From Myxococcales bacterium (lineage in GTDB: Bacteria > Myxococcota > Myxococcia > Myxococcales > Anaeromyxobacteraceae), in the NCBI GenBank assembly GCA_021784495.1, contig JAJXSQ010000140.1:1-6184 (forward strand): DNA of 6,184 nt. The letters are read 5' to 3'. The notes beneath the pieces were generated by a model that did not search any database, had not been told where the DNA came from, and saw only the letters and a program-made list of their open reading frames with translations. The translations under genes were made by a program, and so were the position numbers. This document shows positions 1-5,513 of the stretch, piece by piece (position 1 is the stretch's first letter; each line of letters begins with the position of its first letter).

Positions 1-14
1 CGGCCGCCCGGCCC

Positions 15-32
15 CCGGCGCGCCCGCGCCGG
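15..32. other. GC-only hairpin just past the kinase stop codon
   Basis: A perfect 7-bp inverted repeat (CCGGCGC, 4-nt loop GCCC, GCGCCGG) lies 9 bp beyond the stop codon of the minus-strand kinase gene. There is no T-tract on the kinase side, so it is not a canonical intrinsic terminator. It could help protect an mRNA 3' end or be chance at this GC content. The 40 bp from the window edge to the kinase stop hold nothing else that I can see. Confidence 0.25.
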
Positions 33-40
33 CGGGGAGG

Positions 41-1243
41 TCAGGTCGAGTGGGCGAGGCGCTCCCGGGACGGGGGCGGCGGGCCGGCGCCGCGGGGGAG
101 CCGGAGCTCGAAGGCGGTCCCGTCGTCGGGGCTGCTGTCGAAGGTCACCGCGCCGCCGAGGTACCGCTCCCCGAAGAGCTTCATGACGAAGGTCCCCTGG
201 CCCCGCCCGTCGCCCGGCTTGGTCGAGAAGTAGCGCTGGAAGATCCGCGGCGCGAGCGCCGCCGGGATGGCGCCGGGGTTCCAGACCCGGAAGTGGATCC
301 CGTCCGCCTCCTCGTCCACCGAGAGCCGGACCTCGCCGCCGACCGGCGTCGCCTCGAAGGCGTTGAGCAGCATGTTGGTGAGCACGCGGTCGAGGAGGAA
401 GCCGTCGGTCGAGAGCGCGAGGTCGCGGCTGGCGGCGCTGGCGACGAGCGCCTTGCCGGTCGCCGCCGGGTGGTGGTGGAAGAGCTTGCCCAGCCGCTCG
501 AGGAGCGCGCCGACCTCCACGCGCTCGACCGGGACGCGGAAGCTCCCCGGCCGCTCGGCGGCCAGCGCCCGCTGGAACTGGATCTCGCGCGCCAGGCGGG
601 TCGCGAGGAGGCGCACGTCGTCCGCCACCTCGCGGACCTCGACCGGATCCGGGGAGCCGAGCGCGTCGGCGGCGCCGGAGAGGCCGGCGACGAGGTTCGA
701 CAGGTCGTGGAGGAAGGCCCGCTCCAGCGAGGCCCGGCGGCGGTCGGCGGTCCGGTCGGTCACGGTGAGCACCGTGTGGCGCGCGCCGTCGAGGTCGAGC
801 GGCGCGGCCCGGATCCGCAGGTCGAGGTCGGTCGGCTCGCCGCCGCGGGTCACCGTGAGGACGCAGTCCCGCTCGTCGGCCACCTGGCCCGCCGCCGAGA
901 CGGCGAGCGCCACCGCCGTGCCGCAGGTGGCGCAGGCCCGCGAGGTGCCGCAGCCCCCCGGCGCGTCCTCGGCGTGGGTGCAGCCGATCGCCTCGCCGGG
1001 GCGGAGGCCGAGCGCGGCGCCCGGGTCGGTCACCCCGAGCAGCCGGAGGTAGGAGTGGTTGATGGCGAGGATCTGGCGCTCCGCGTTGAGGACCGCGACC
1101 GCGCTGCCCCACGCCTCCAGGATCGCGTCGACGATCGGGTTCTCGGTCGCCCGGGCCACCTGCGCGCCCAGCTCGGCGTCGGTGACCCGCTCGGCCGGCA
1201 GGAACCAGCTGGACCGGCCCGACGGACCCTCCGAGCTCGACAT
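41..1243 (-). CDS. Cytosolic PAS-domain sensor histidine kinase with a Cys cluster
   Basis: This is a predicted two-component sensor kinase that autophosphorylates on His and passes phosphate to an unseen response regulator. The 400-aa protein has no signal peptide or membrane segment, so it should sense a cytosolic cue. Residues about 35-165 form a PAS-like domain (NPIVDAILEAWGSAVAVLN...). Inserted in it is a Cys motif, C88-x9-C98-x5-C104-x2-C107, with His90 nearby. The phospho-acceptor region is LHDLSN with His179. The ATPase domain follows: N-box around N290, N294 and E297, then WNPG at 321-324 where the usual DxG motif sits, then FSTKPGDGRGQGT at 339-351, and DGTAFEL near the end. This layout fits a kinase group common in Geobacter-type and myxobacterial genomes (recalled family knowledge). 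The start at ATG 1243 is chosen because it has a GGGAGGGA Shine-Dalgarno sequence 7 nt upstream and a natural N-terminus. The frame stays open to 1660, but that extension is low-complexity and would overlap the divergent gene. The ligand is unknown. Confidence 0.9.
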   Translation of the reverse strand: MSSSEGPSGRSSWFLPAERVTDAELGAQVARATENPIVDAILEAWGSAVAVLNAERQILAINHSYLRLLGVTDPGAALGLRPGEAIGCTHAEDAPGGCGTSRACATCGTAVALAVSAAGQVADERDCVLTVTRGGEPTDLDLRIRAAPLDLDGARHTVLTVTDRTADRRRASLERAFLHDLSNLVAGLSGAADALGSPDPVEVREVADDVRLLATRLAREIQFQRALAAERPGSFRVPVERVEVGALLERLGKLFHHHPAATGKALVASAASRDLALSTDGFLLDRVLTNMLLNAFEATPVGGEVRLSVDEEADGIHFRVWNPGAIPAALAPRIFQRYFSTKPGDGRGQGTFVMKLFGERYLGGAVTFDSSPDDGTAFELRLPRGAGPPPPSRERLAHST

Positions 1244-1250
1244 TCGACGA

Positions 1251-1258
1251 TCCCTCCC
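1251..1258 (-). promoter_or_regulatory. Strong Shine-Dalgarno site of the kinase gene
   Basis: On the minus strand GGGAGGGA ends 7 nt before ATG 1243. It fixes the kinase start and contrasts with the plus-strand genes here, which mostly lack such a site. Confidence 0.7.
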
Positions 1259-1265
1259 CACCCAC

Positions 1266-1271
1266 AGTCTA
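1266..1271 (-). promoter_or_regulatory. Possible -10 element for the kinase gene
   Basis: Reading the minus strand, TAGACT would put a transcription start near 1259. That leaves a short leader which still contains the Shine-Dalgarno sequence. I see no good -35 hexamer at the expected distance, so the call is tentative. Confidence 0.3.
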
Positions 1272-1321
1272 GACCCAAGGCCGGGGCCTGCGCCACGGCG
1301 CGCCGCGCCGGGCCGTCGCCT

Positions 1322-1366
1322 GGTCCGGATGGGGGCCGGCCCCCGGTTGGCGCCTGGCCCCGGACC
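1322..1366. repeat. Nested inverted repeats over the promoter of the small exported protein
   Basis: GGTCCGG at 1322-1328 is matched by its reverse complement CCGGACC at 1360-1366. Inside this lies a perfect 14-bp palindrome, GGGGGCCGGCCCCC, at 1331-1344. The palindrome ends 2 bp before the proposed -35 hexamer, and the right arm of the outer repeat falls in the -35/-10 spacer. This is a plausible operator or a DNA hairpin. In DNA this GC-rich, chance palindromes are more likely, so the function is inference. Confidence 0.35.
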
Positions 1367-1375
1367 GGCGATACT
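1347..1375 (+). promoter_or_regulatory. Sigma-70-like promoter directly abutting a start codon
   Basis: TTGGCG (1347-1352) and GATACT (1370-1375) are separated by exactly 17 bp. Counting from the last T of the -10 box as position -7 puts transcription start at the A of ATG 1382. The mRNA of the following gene would therefore be leaderless, which agrees with the absence of any Shine-Dalgarno sequence there. Confidence 0.5.
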
Positions 1376-1381
1376 CGCGGC

Positions 1382-1693
1382 ATGCTCGCCCTCGCCGCCG
1401 CGCTCCTCCTCGCCGCCGCGCCGCTCCCGTTCCCGGCGCCCCGCATGGCCACGGTCACCGAGGCCACCAAGTTCGATCCCGGGACGGTGGTGGCCTACGA
1501 CGCCACCCGCGGGGAGCTCCGGGTCCGGTGCGCCGACGGCCTCGTCACCTTCCTCGCCGGCGGCGACGTCCAGGTCTTCAACCGCGACGGGACGCCGCTC
1601 GGGCCGCCGTCGAAGCTGGTCGCCGGCCAGAAGGTCCGCGTCTGGTACGTGGTGGACCACGGGGCCCGCGTCCTGGAGATCGCCGTCGAGTGA
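1382..1693 (+). CDS. Small exported protein, unknown function, beta-rich
   Basis: I do not recognise a named family. The 103-aa product starts with a hydrophobic Ala/Leu stretch (residues 2-14, LALAAALLLAAAP), read as a signal peptide although its n-region lacks a positive charge. The mature part alternates short beta-like stretches: VVAYD, ELRVRC, LVTFLAGGDVQVFNRDG, and KVRVWYVV near the end. That is compatible with a small OB- or SH3-like barrel of about 75 residues, but this is inference from pattern only. One Cys (C50) remains after cleavage. ATG 1382 is preferred over ATG 1445 because it supplies the export signal. No Shine-Dalgarno sequence precedes it, but a -10-like GATACT ends 6 nt upstream. 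The lyase gene begins about 70 bp downstream on the same strand, so the two may be co-transcribed. Confidence 0.7.
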   Translation: MLALAAALLLAAAPLPFPAPRMATVTEATKFDPGTVVAYDATRGELRVRCADGLVTFLAGGDVQVFNRDGTPLGPPSKLVAGQKVRVWYVVDHGARVLEIAVE

Positions 1694-1761
1694 GCCCCGG
1701 GCCCGCCAGGCCGCCCGCGCGGGGGGCGCGGCGCCGGCCGGGGACTCGCCCCGCGCCGCGG

Positions 1762-3168
1762 GTGGGCGGCTCCCGCCCGCGGACCCGGGTGGAGCGGGAC
1801 ACCATGGGGGAGGTCCGGGTGCCGGCGACGGCGCTCTGGGGGGCGCAGACGGCGCGGGCCGTCGAGAACTTCCCGATCTCCGGGCTGCGGCCCCACCCCG
1901 CGTACGTCGACGCGACCGTCCGGATCAAGATCGCCGCCGCCCGGGCGAACGCCCGGCTCGGCCTCCTCCCGCGCGCCAAGGCCCGCGCCATCGAGGCGGC
2001 GGCGCGGGAGGTGCTCGCCGGGCGCTGGCGCGACCAGTTCGTGGTGGACGTCTACCAGGCCGGCGCCGGGACCTCCCACCACATGAACGTGAACGAGGTC
2101 CTGGCGAACCGCGCCGCGGAGCTGCTCGGCGGGCGGCGGGGCCAGCGCGCGGTCGTCGACCCGAACGACGACGTCAACATGGCCCAGTCGACGAACGACG
2201 TGGTGCCGACCGCCATCCGGCTCGCGGCGCTCGAGCTCGCGCCCCGCGCGGTGGCGGCCATCGCCGCGCTCGCCGGGACCTTCGAGGCCAAGGCGCGCCG
2301 CTGGGACGGCATCGTGAAGGCGGGCCGGACCCACCTGATGGACGCCACGCCGCTGCGGCTCGGCCAGGAGGTGGAGGGCTGGGCGGCGACGCTGCGGGCG
2401 GCCGGCGGGCGGATCCGCGACGCCCTCCCCGAGCTCTCGCTCGTCGGCCTCGGCGGGACGGCGGTCGGCACCGGGGTGAACGCCCACCCGCGCTACCGGG
2501 CGCTCGCGATCGCCGAGCTCTCGCGGCTCGCCGGCGTGCCGCTCACCCCGGCCCGGAGCCTCACCGGCGCGATGCAGTCCCTGGGCCCCTTCGTCGCCCT
2601 CTCCGGCGCGCTCCGCGCCGCCGCCACCGAGCTCATCCGGATCGGCGGCGACGTCCGGCTCCTCGGGAGCGGCCCGGCGACCGGCCTCGGCGAGCTGCGC
2701 CTCCCGGCGGTGCAGCCCGGCTCCTCGATCATGCCGGGGAAGGTCAACCCGTCGATGGCCGAGATGCTGGCCATGGTCGCCTGGCAGGTGATCGGCCTCG
2801 ACGCCGCCATCGCCGGCGCCGCGGCGTCGGCGCAGCTCGAGCTCGACGTGCTCATGCCGCTCGTCGCCTTCGACCTGTGCCACGCGCTCCAGATCCTGGC
2901 GGCGGCGGTGGAGGCCTTCGACCGGCGCTGCGCGCGCGGCCTCGAGGCGGACGCGGCGCGGGCCCGCTTCTACGCCGAGCGGACGGTGAGCCTCGCCACC
3001 GCCCTGGCGCCCCGCCTCGGCTACGCCGGCGCGGCCGAGATCGTGAAGCGCTCGGTCGCCACCGGCCGGTCGATCGAGGCGCTGGCGGTCGAGCTCGGCG
3101 GCCTCTCCCGGGCCGAGGCGCGGCGCATCCTCGATCCGCTTCGCCAGACGCGGCCGGGGCGCGCCTGA
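1762..3168 (+). CDS. aspA: Aspartate ammonia-lyase (class II fumarase/aspartase superfamily)
   Basis: The predicted reaction is reversible deamination of L-aspartate to fumarate plus ammonium, in the cytosol and usually as a homotetramer. The superfamily signature GSSIMPGKVNP is at residues 320-330. From memory of the Bacillus AspB enzyme, its active-site residues T101, S140-T141-N142, T187-H188, S318, K324 and N326 all have counterparts here at a constant +3 offset: T104, S143-T144-N145, T190-H191, S321, K327 and N329. The segments GAGTS, QSTND, GRTHL and QLELDV near the C-terminal third resemble aspartase more than fumarase. An odd feature is GTSHHMN at 104-109, where the family usually has GTSxNMN. 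Start: GTG 1762 gives 468 aa, the usual family length, and keeps the conserved RVERDTMGE. GTG 1789 or ATG 1804 (GGTGGAG 9 nt upstream) are alternatives. GTG 1690 would overlap the preceding stop but adds low-complexity residues. Fumarase remains possible. Confidence 0.8.
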   Translation: MGGSRPRTRVERDTMGEVRVPATALWGAQTARAVENFPISGLRPHPAYVDATVRIKIAAARANARLGLLPRAKARAIEAAAREVLAGRWRDQFVVDVYQAGAGTSHHMNVNEVLANRAAELLGGRRGQRAVVDPNDDVNMAQSTNDVVPTAIRLAALELAPRAVAAIAALAGTFEAKARRWDGIVKAGRTHLMDATPLRLGQEVEGWAATLRAAGGRIRDALPELSLVGLGGTAVGTGVNAHPRYRALAIAELSRLAGVPLTPARSLTGAMQSLGPFVALSGALRAAATELIRIGGDVRLLGSGPATGLGELRLPAVQPGSSIMPGKVNPSMAEMLAMVAWQVIGLDAAIAGAAASAQLELDVLMPLVAFDLCHALQILAAAVEAFDRRCARGLEADAARARFYAERTVSLATALAPRLGYAGAAEIVKRSVATGRSIEALAVELGGLSRAEARRILDPLRQTRPGRA

Positions 3169-3182
3169 GCGTCGGGGGGGCG

Positions 3183-3197
3183 CCGGACCCCGTCCGG
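3183..3197. other. Short GC hairpin downstream of the lyase gene
   Basis: CCGGAC, a CCC loop and GTCCGG form a perfect 6-bp stem 14 bp after the lyase stop. No T-run follows, so termination by this element alone is doubtful. It sits in the 77-bp gap before the next gene. Confidence 0.25.
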
Positions 3198-3230
3198 GGC
3201 GGCGCGGCGGGCGGCGGCGGGCGCGCCGGC

Positions 3231-3236
3231 TATGAT
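3231..3236 (+). promoter_or_regulatory. Near-consensus -10 box before the MshEN-protein gene
   Basis: TATGAT differs from TATAAT at one base and stands out in an otherwise G/C-only stretch. It ends 9 nt before GTG 3246, putting transcription start at about 3243-3246. The message would be leaderless or carry only 3 nt. No recognisable -35 lies 17 bp upstream. The ATGs inside this element (3232 and 3235) are in another frame. Confidence 0.45.
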
Positions 3237-3245
3237 GCACCGAGC

Positions 3246-4496
3246 GTGTCTTCCCGCCTCGGCGAGATCCTGGTGGCGAACGGCGCCTGCACCGAGGCCG
3301 CCGTCCGGGAGGCGCTGCAGCAGCAGGCCGTCTTCGGGGGGCGGCTCGGCACCAACCTCCTCGAGCTGGAGGCGGTCACCGAGGAGGCGCTCGCCTTCGG
3401 CCTCGAGGCGCGCCACGGCCTCCCGGCGCTCTTCGGCGAGCTGGTCCCCGATCCCCACGCCCTCGGCCTCCTCGATCGGAAGCTCGCCGACCGGTGGGAC
3501 GTGGTGCCGTTCATCGTCGCCGAGCGCCGGCTGGCGCTCCTGGCGCGCGACCCGCGGGACCCGCGCATGCTCGACGAGGTGGCCTTCGCCACCGGCCGGA
3601 GCCTGCACCCCTTCGCCGTCCCCGAGTCGCGCCTCTGGCGCCTGCTCACCCGGTGGTACGGCGTGCGGCGGGAGGAGCGCGGGCTGGCGGGCGCGCACCG
3701 GGCGCCGCGGAGCCCTCCGGCCGCGCCGCCGGTCGACCTGGCGGCCGGCGATCCCGGAGACCTGATCGACGAGGCGGAGTTCGAGCAGCTCTACGGCCGC
3801 CTGGTCCGGGCGGACGGGGGCCGCGGAGCGGGCGCCGCCGCGGCGGCCCCTCCGATCGGGGAGCCGACGGGCGCCGGCGGGGAGGGGCCGGGGGAGGAGG
3901 GTCCGCCGCCGCTCACCCCGGCGGTCCTCGAGGCGCTCACCCGGGCCCCCGCCCACGCGCCGCCCATCCAGCTCCTGCCGGCGCCCGCGCGCCCCGACGA
4001 GCCGGAGCCGTCGCCGCTCGGGTTCGACGAGGCGGTCCGCTTCCTGGAGGGGATCGAGGAGCGCGGCGCGATCGCCCGGACCGTGCTCCGGTACGCCCGC
4101 TCCCGCTTCCGCCGGGCCGCCCTCTTCACCGTCCGGGGCGCCACCGCGACCGGCTGGGCGGGGCTGGGCGGGGCGCTCCACGGCGACGCCGTCCGCCAGC
4201 TCCGGATCCCGCTCGACGCGCCGGGGGTGCTCGGGACGGTTGTGCGGACCCGCGCCCACTTCCTCGGTCCGATCCCCCGCACCGAGGCGAACGTGCGGCT
4301 CCTCGCCGGCCTCGGCGGCGGCGTCCCCCGCAGCGCGCTGGCCGTCCCCATCCTCGCGCTCGGCCGGGTGGTGAACGTCTTCTGGGCCGACGGCGGCGGC
4401 GGCGCGCTGGTCGATCCGGCGGCGGTGGGGGAGCTCCTCATCCTGGCCGCCCGGATCTCCCGCGGCTACGAGGCGCTCGCGCGACGGGCGGTGTAG
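3246..4496 (+). CDS. MshEN (T2SS ATPase N-terminal) domain protein with GAF-like C-terminus; candidate c-di-GMP receptor
   Basis: The 416-aa cytosolic protein begins with the module found at the N-terminus of type II secretion and type IV pilus ATPases, but has no ATPase domain. Residues 4-27 match the 24-residue MshEN motif (RLGxx, two hydrophobics, xxG, then L and Q positions). After exactly 5 residues a second copy spans 33-56, with Glu42 at the usual Gly and Arg56 at the usual Gln. MshEN domains bind cyclic di-GMP through this pair (established for Vibrio MshE), so this may be a c-di-GMP-responsive adaptor; that is inference. Residues 60-140 complete the domain, ending in LLTRWYG. A Pro/Ala/Gly/Glu-rich linker runs about 145-255, interrupted by DLIDEAEFEQLYGRLV at 172-187. 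Residues 260-412 resemble a GAF-type fold, with AALFTVRG, RIPLDAPGVLGTVV and ALAVPIL. GTG 3246 is the only sensible start because no upstream in-frame start codon is usable. It has no Shine-Dalgarno sequence, but TATGAT lies just upstream. Its partner is unknown. Confidence 0.75.
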   Translation: MSSRLGEILVANGACTEAAVREALQQQAVFGGRLGTNLLELEAVTEEALAFGLEARHGLPALFGELVPDPHALGLLDRKLADRWDVVPFIVAERRLALLARDPRDPRMLDEVAFATGRSLHPFAVPESRLWRLLTRWYGVRREERGLAGAHRAPRSPPAAPPVDLAAGDPGDLIDEAEFEQLYGRLVRADGGRGAGAAAAAPPIGEPTGAGGEGPGEEGPPPLTPAVLEALTRAPAHAPPIQLLPAPARPDEPEPSPLGFDEAVRFLEGIEERGAIARTVLRYARSRFRRAALFTVRGATATGWAGLGGALHGDAVRQLRIPLDAPGVLGTVVRTRAHFLGPIPRTEANVRLLAGLGGGVPRSALAVPILALGRVVNVFWADGGGGALVDPAAVGELLILAARISRGYEALARRAV

Positions 4497-4499
4497 GAT
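4494..4499 (+). promoter_or_regulatory. Possible -10 box TAGGAT spanning the preceding stop codon
   Basis: The stop codon TAG (4494-4496) is part of TAGGAT, which ends 11 nt before ATG 4511. It may be a -10 box giving a leader of about 5 nt. Alternatively its AGGA is a distant weak Shine-Dalgarno sequence, with the two genes simply co-transcribed. The sequence alone does not decide. Confidence 0.3.
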
Positions 4500-4510
4500 G
4501 CGCCCCTCCG

Positions 4511-5056
4511 ATGGCCAGCACGCTCGACTTCTTCGCGATCCCCCAGGACGAGGTGGCGCTCTTCCGTCAGCTCGCGCGCCACGGCGCCACCGTCTACCCC
4601 GAGCTGGTGCCGCCCGGCTACGTCGCCCCCCGGGCGGACGAGGCGGTGGTCGCGTCGCTCGACCAGGAGGCGTACTACCTGGCGTTCGAGGCGCTGGCGC
4701 CGGTGGTCGTCCACCCGGTCAAGCGGGGGCCGGCGCGCGGGATGCTCGAGATCGAGGAGATCCCGTCCCCCGTCTTCCACTACGAGCGCTCCGTCCGGAA
4801 CGAGGCCGGGGAGCTCGTCGGGGGCCGGATCTGGGCCGAGCTGCTGGTCACCGGCTCGACCGAGGACCGGCGCGGCAAGCCGCGCGCGCTCGCCCTCGCC
4901 TTCGACGACCTCCACCAGTGGTTCCGCAAGGGCTGGCGGCGGAGCGAGCCGAAGGGCTACTGGGTCGGGCCCCGGACCGGCGAGGCCTGGAAGCGCGGGG
5001 AGCTCGTCCTGCGCGAGCCGGGCCACAAGGGGCGGATCTACGGCGTCTGGCGCTGA
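4511..5056 (+). CDS. Cytosolic protein of unknown function
   Basis: I do not recognise this family. The 181-aa product has no signal peptide, membrane segment or Cys residue. The N-terminal half is mixed: LDFFAIPQDEVALFRQLARHG at 5-25 looks helical, followed by VYPELVPPGY at 28-37. The middle (65-115) looks beta-rich, with VVVHPVKRG, LEIEEIPSPVFHYERSVRN and RIWAELLVTG. The C-terminal third is aromatic and basic, with DLHQWFRKGWRR at 133-144, GYWVGPRTGEAWKRG at 149-163 and LREPGHKG at 167-174, ending in YGVWR. That patch could bind nucleic acid or anionic groups, but this is speculation. ATG 4511 lies 14 bp after the upstream stop, so an operon with the MshEN/GAF gene is likely. The coding frame is supported by strong third-position G/C bias across its full length. 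Confidence 0.75.
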   Translation: MASTLDFFAIPQDEVALFRQLARHGATVYPELVPPGYVAPRADEAVVASLDQEAYYLAFEALAPVVVHPVKRGPARGMLEIEEIPSPVFHYERSVRNEAGELVGGRIWAELLVTGSTEDRRGKPRALALAFDDLHQWFRKGWRRSEPKGYWVGPRTGEAWKRGELVLREPGHKGRIYGVWR

Positions 5057-5065
5057 GCCCGGGGC

Positions 5066-5090
5066 CGCGCCCCCGTGCCCGCGGGGCGCG
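5066..5090. other. GC hairpin downstream of the unknown 181-aa protein
   Basis: CGCGCCCC at 5066-5073 pairs perfectly with GGGGCGCG at 5083-5090 across a 9-nt loop, 9 bp after the stop codon. It lacks a T-run, so it is at best a non-canonical terminator or mRNA-end stabiliser. Confidence 0.35.
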
Positions 5091-5100
5091 CCTCGCCGAT

Positions 5101-5123
5101 CGTCCGGCGGGCCGTCCGGCGGG
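5101..5123 (+). repeat. Tandem 11-bp direct repeat abutting a -35 box
   Basis: CGTCCGGCGGG occurs at 5101-5111 and again at 5113-5123, a 12-bp period. The second copy ends exactly where the TTGACG hexamer begins. Direct repeats spaced about one helical turn apart and touching the -35 box are typical of activator or response-regulator sites. The factor is unknown, and chance duplication in GC-rich DNA cannot be excluded. Confidence 0.4.
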
Positions 5124-5152
5124 TTGACGGGTGGCCGCGCCGAGGGTACACG
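5124..5152 (+). promoter_or_regulatory. Sigma-70-like promoter for the 113-aa exported protein and tRNA-Gln
   Basis: TTGACG (5124-5129) and TACACG (5147-5152) are 17 bp apart. The -35 matches the consensus at five of six positions; the -10 is weaker. Transcription would start near 5159, 6 nt before GTG 5165. The GGGTACA context and spacing recur at the promoter before tRNA-Glu. Confidence 0.5.
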
Positions 5153-5164
5153 GGACCCTTGACC

Positions 5165-5506
5165 GTGACCCGCGCCGCCGGATATATGGCTGCCCTCGCC
5201 GCGCTCCTCGTGGCGTCCCCGGGCGTGGTCCTGGCCGAGAAGGTGGCCGGGGTGGCGCTCCCGGACGGCGCGAGGCGCATCGGGGAGAACCGCTACCAGG
5301 TCGATCGGACGTACGAGGAGGTCCTCAGGTTCTATCGATCGATCTGTCCGCCGGCGGTCTGTCCCCGGCGGCCGGTCGCCGACCAGCCCGGCGTCCGGGC
5401 CGTCCACATCGAGAACCCGGCGGCGAGGCCGGGGAGCTGGGAAGGCGTGAACGTCTACGAGCTGAACGGAGAGACCCGTCTCTTCGTCCTGGTGAAGCAG
5501 CGATAG
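5165..5506 (+). CDS. Small exported protein of unknown function with a CPPAVC motif
   Basis: I do not recognise a named family. From GTG 5165 the product is 113 aa with a classic Sec signal peptide: Arg3 in the n-region, a hydrophobic core at 9-23, and cleavage probably after VLA at residue 24. The mature protein of about 89 aa carries VALPDGARRIGENRYQVD and a helix-like TYEEVLRFYRSI at 49-60. The motif CPPAVC (C61, C66) follows, then two or three strands ending in GVNVYEL and RLFVLVKQR. C61 and C66 are the only Cys residues, so an intramolecular disulfide in the oxidising periplasm is plausible. GTG 5165 is preferred over ATG 5186 because it supplies the positively charged n-region and fits the upstream promoter; starts upstream of 5124 would precede that promoter. 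The stop is only 7 nt before tRNA-Gln, so mRNA and tRNA are probably transcribed together. Confidence 0.7.
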   Translation: MTRAAGYMAALAALLVASPGVVLAEKVAGVALPDGARRIGENRYQVDRTYEEVLRFYRSICPPAVCPRRPVADQPGVRAVHIENPAARPGSWEGVNVYELNGETRLFVLVKQR

Positions 5507-5513
5507 GAGATCT

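Noticed and set aside
50..1693. Long plus-strand frame antisense to the kinase and continuous with the small exported protein
   Set aside because: The portion before 1382 is low-complexity antisense of a clear kinase. Only the last 103 codons look real, with their own signal peptide and promoter.
1762..3168. Class II fumarase instead of aspartase
   Set aside because: The loops GAGTS and QSTND and the QLELDV segment fit aspartase better, and the active-site numbering keeps a constant offset to AspB. Not excluded, only less likely.
1495..4259. Several long minus-strand frames opposite the lyase and MshEN genes
   Set aside because: They are Arg/Gly/Pro-rich mirror frames without recognisable domains; the plus-strand proteins on the same DNA have unmistakable motifs.
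1059..4496. A continuous plus-strand frame that could encode a 1145-aa protein
   Set aside because: Only the part from GTG 3246 looks like a protein. The upstream two thirds is Arg/Pro/Ala-rich out-of-frame translation across the kinase, the small exported gene and the lyase, caused by the scarcity of stops in GC-rich DNA.
5159..5186. Alternative promoter TTGACC with GATATA 16 bp downstream
   Set aside because: The -10 would overlap ATG 5186, leaving no upstream transcription start for the only good reading frame. The TTGACG/TACACG pair just upstream fits GTG 5165 better.
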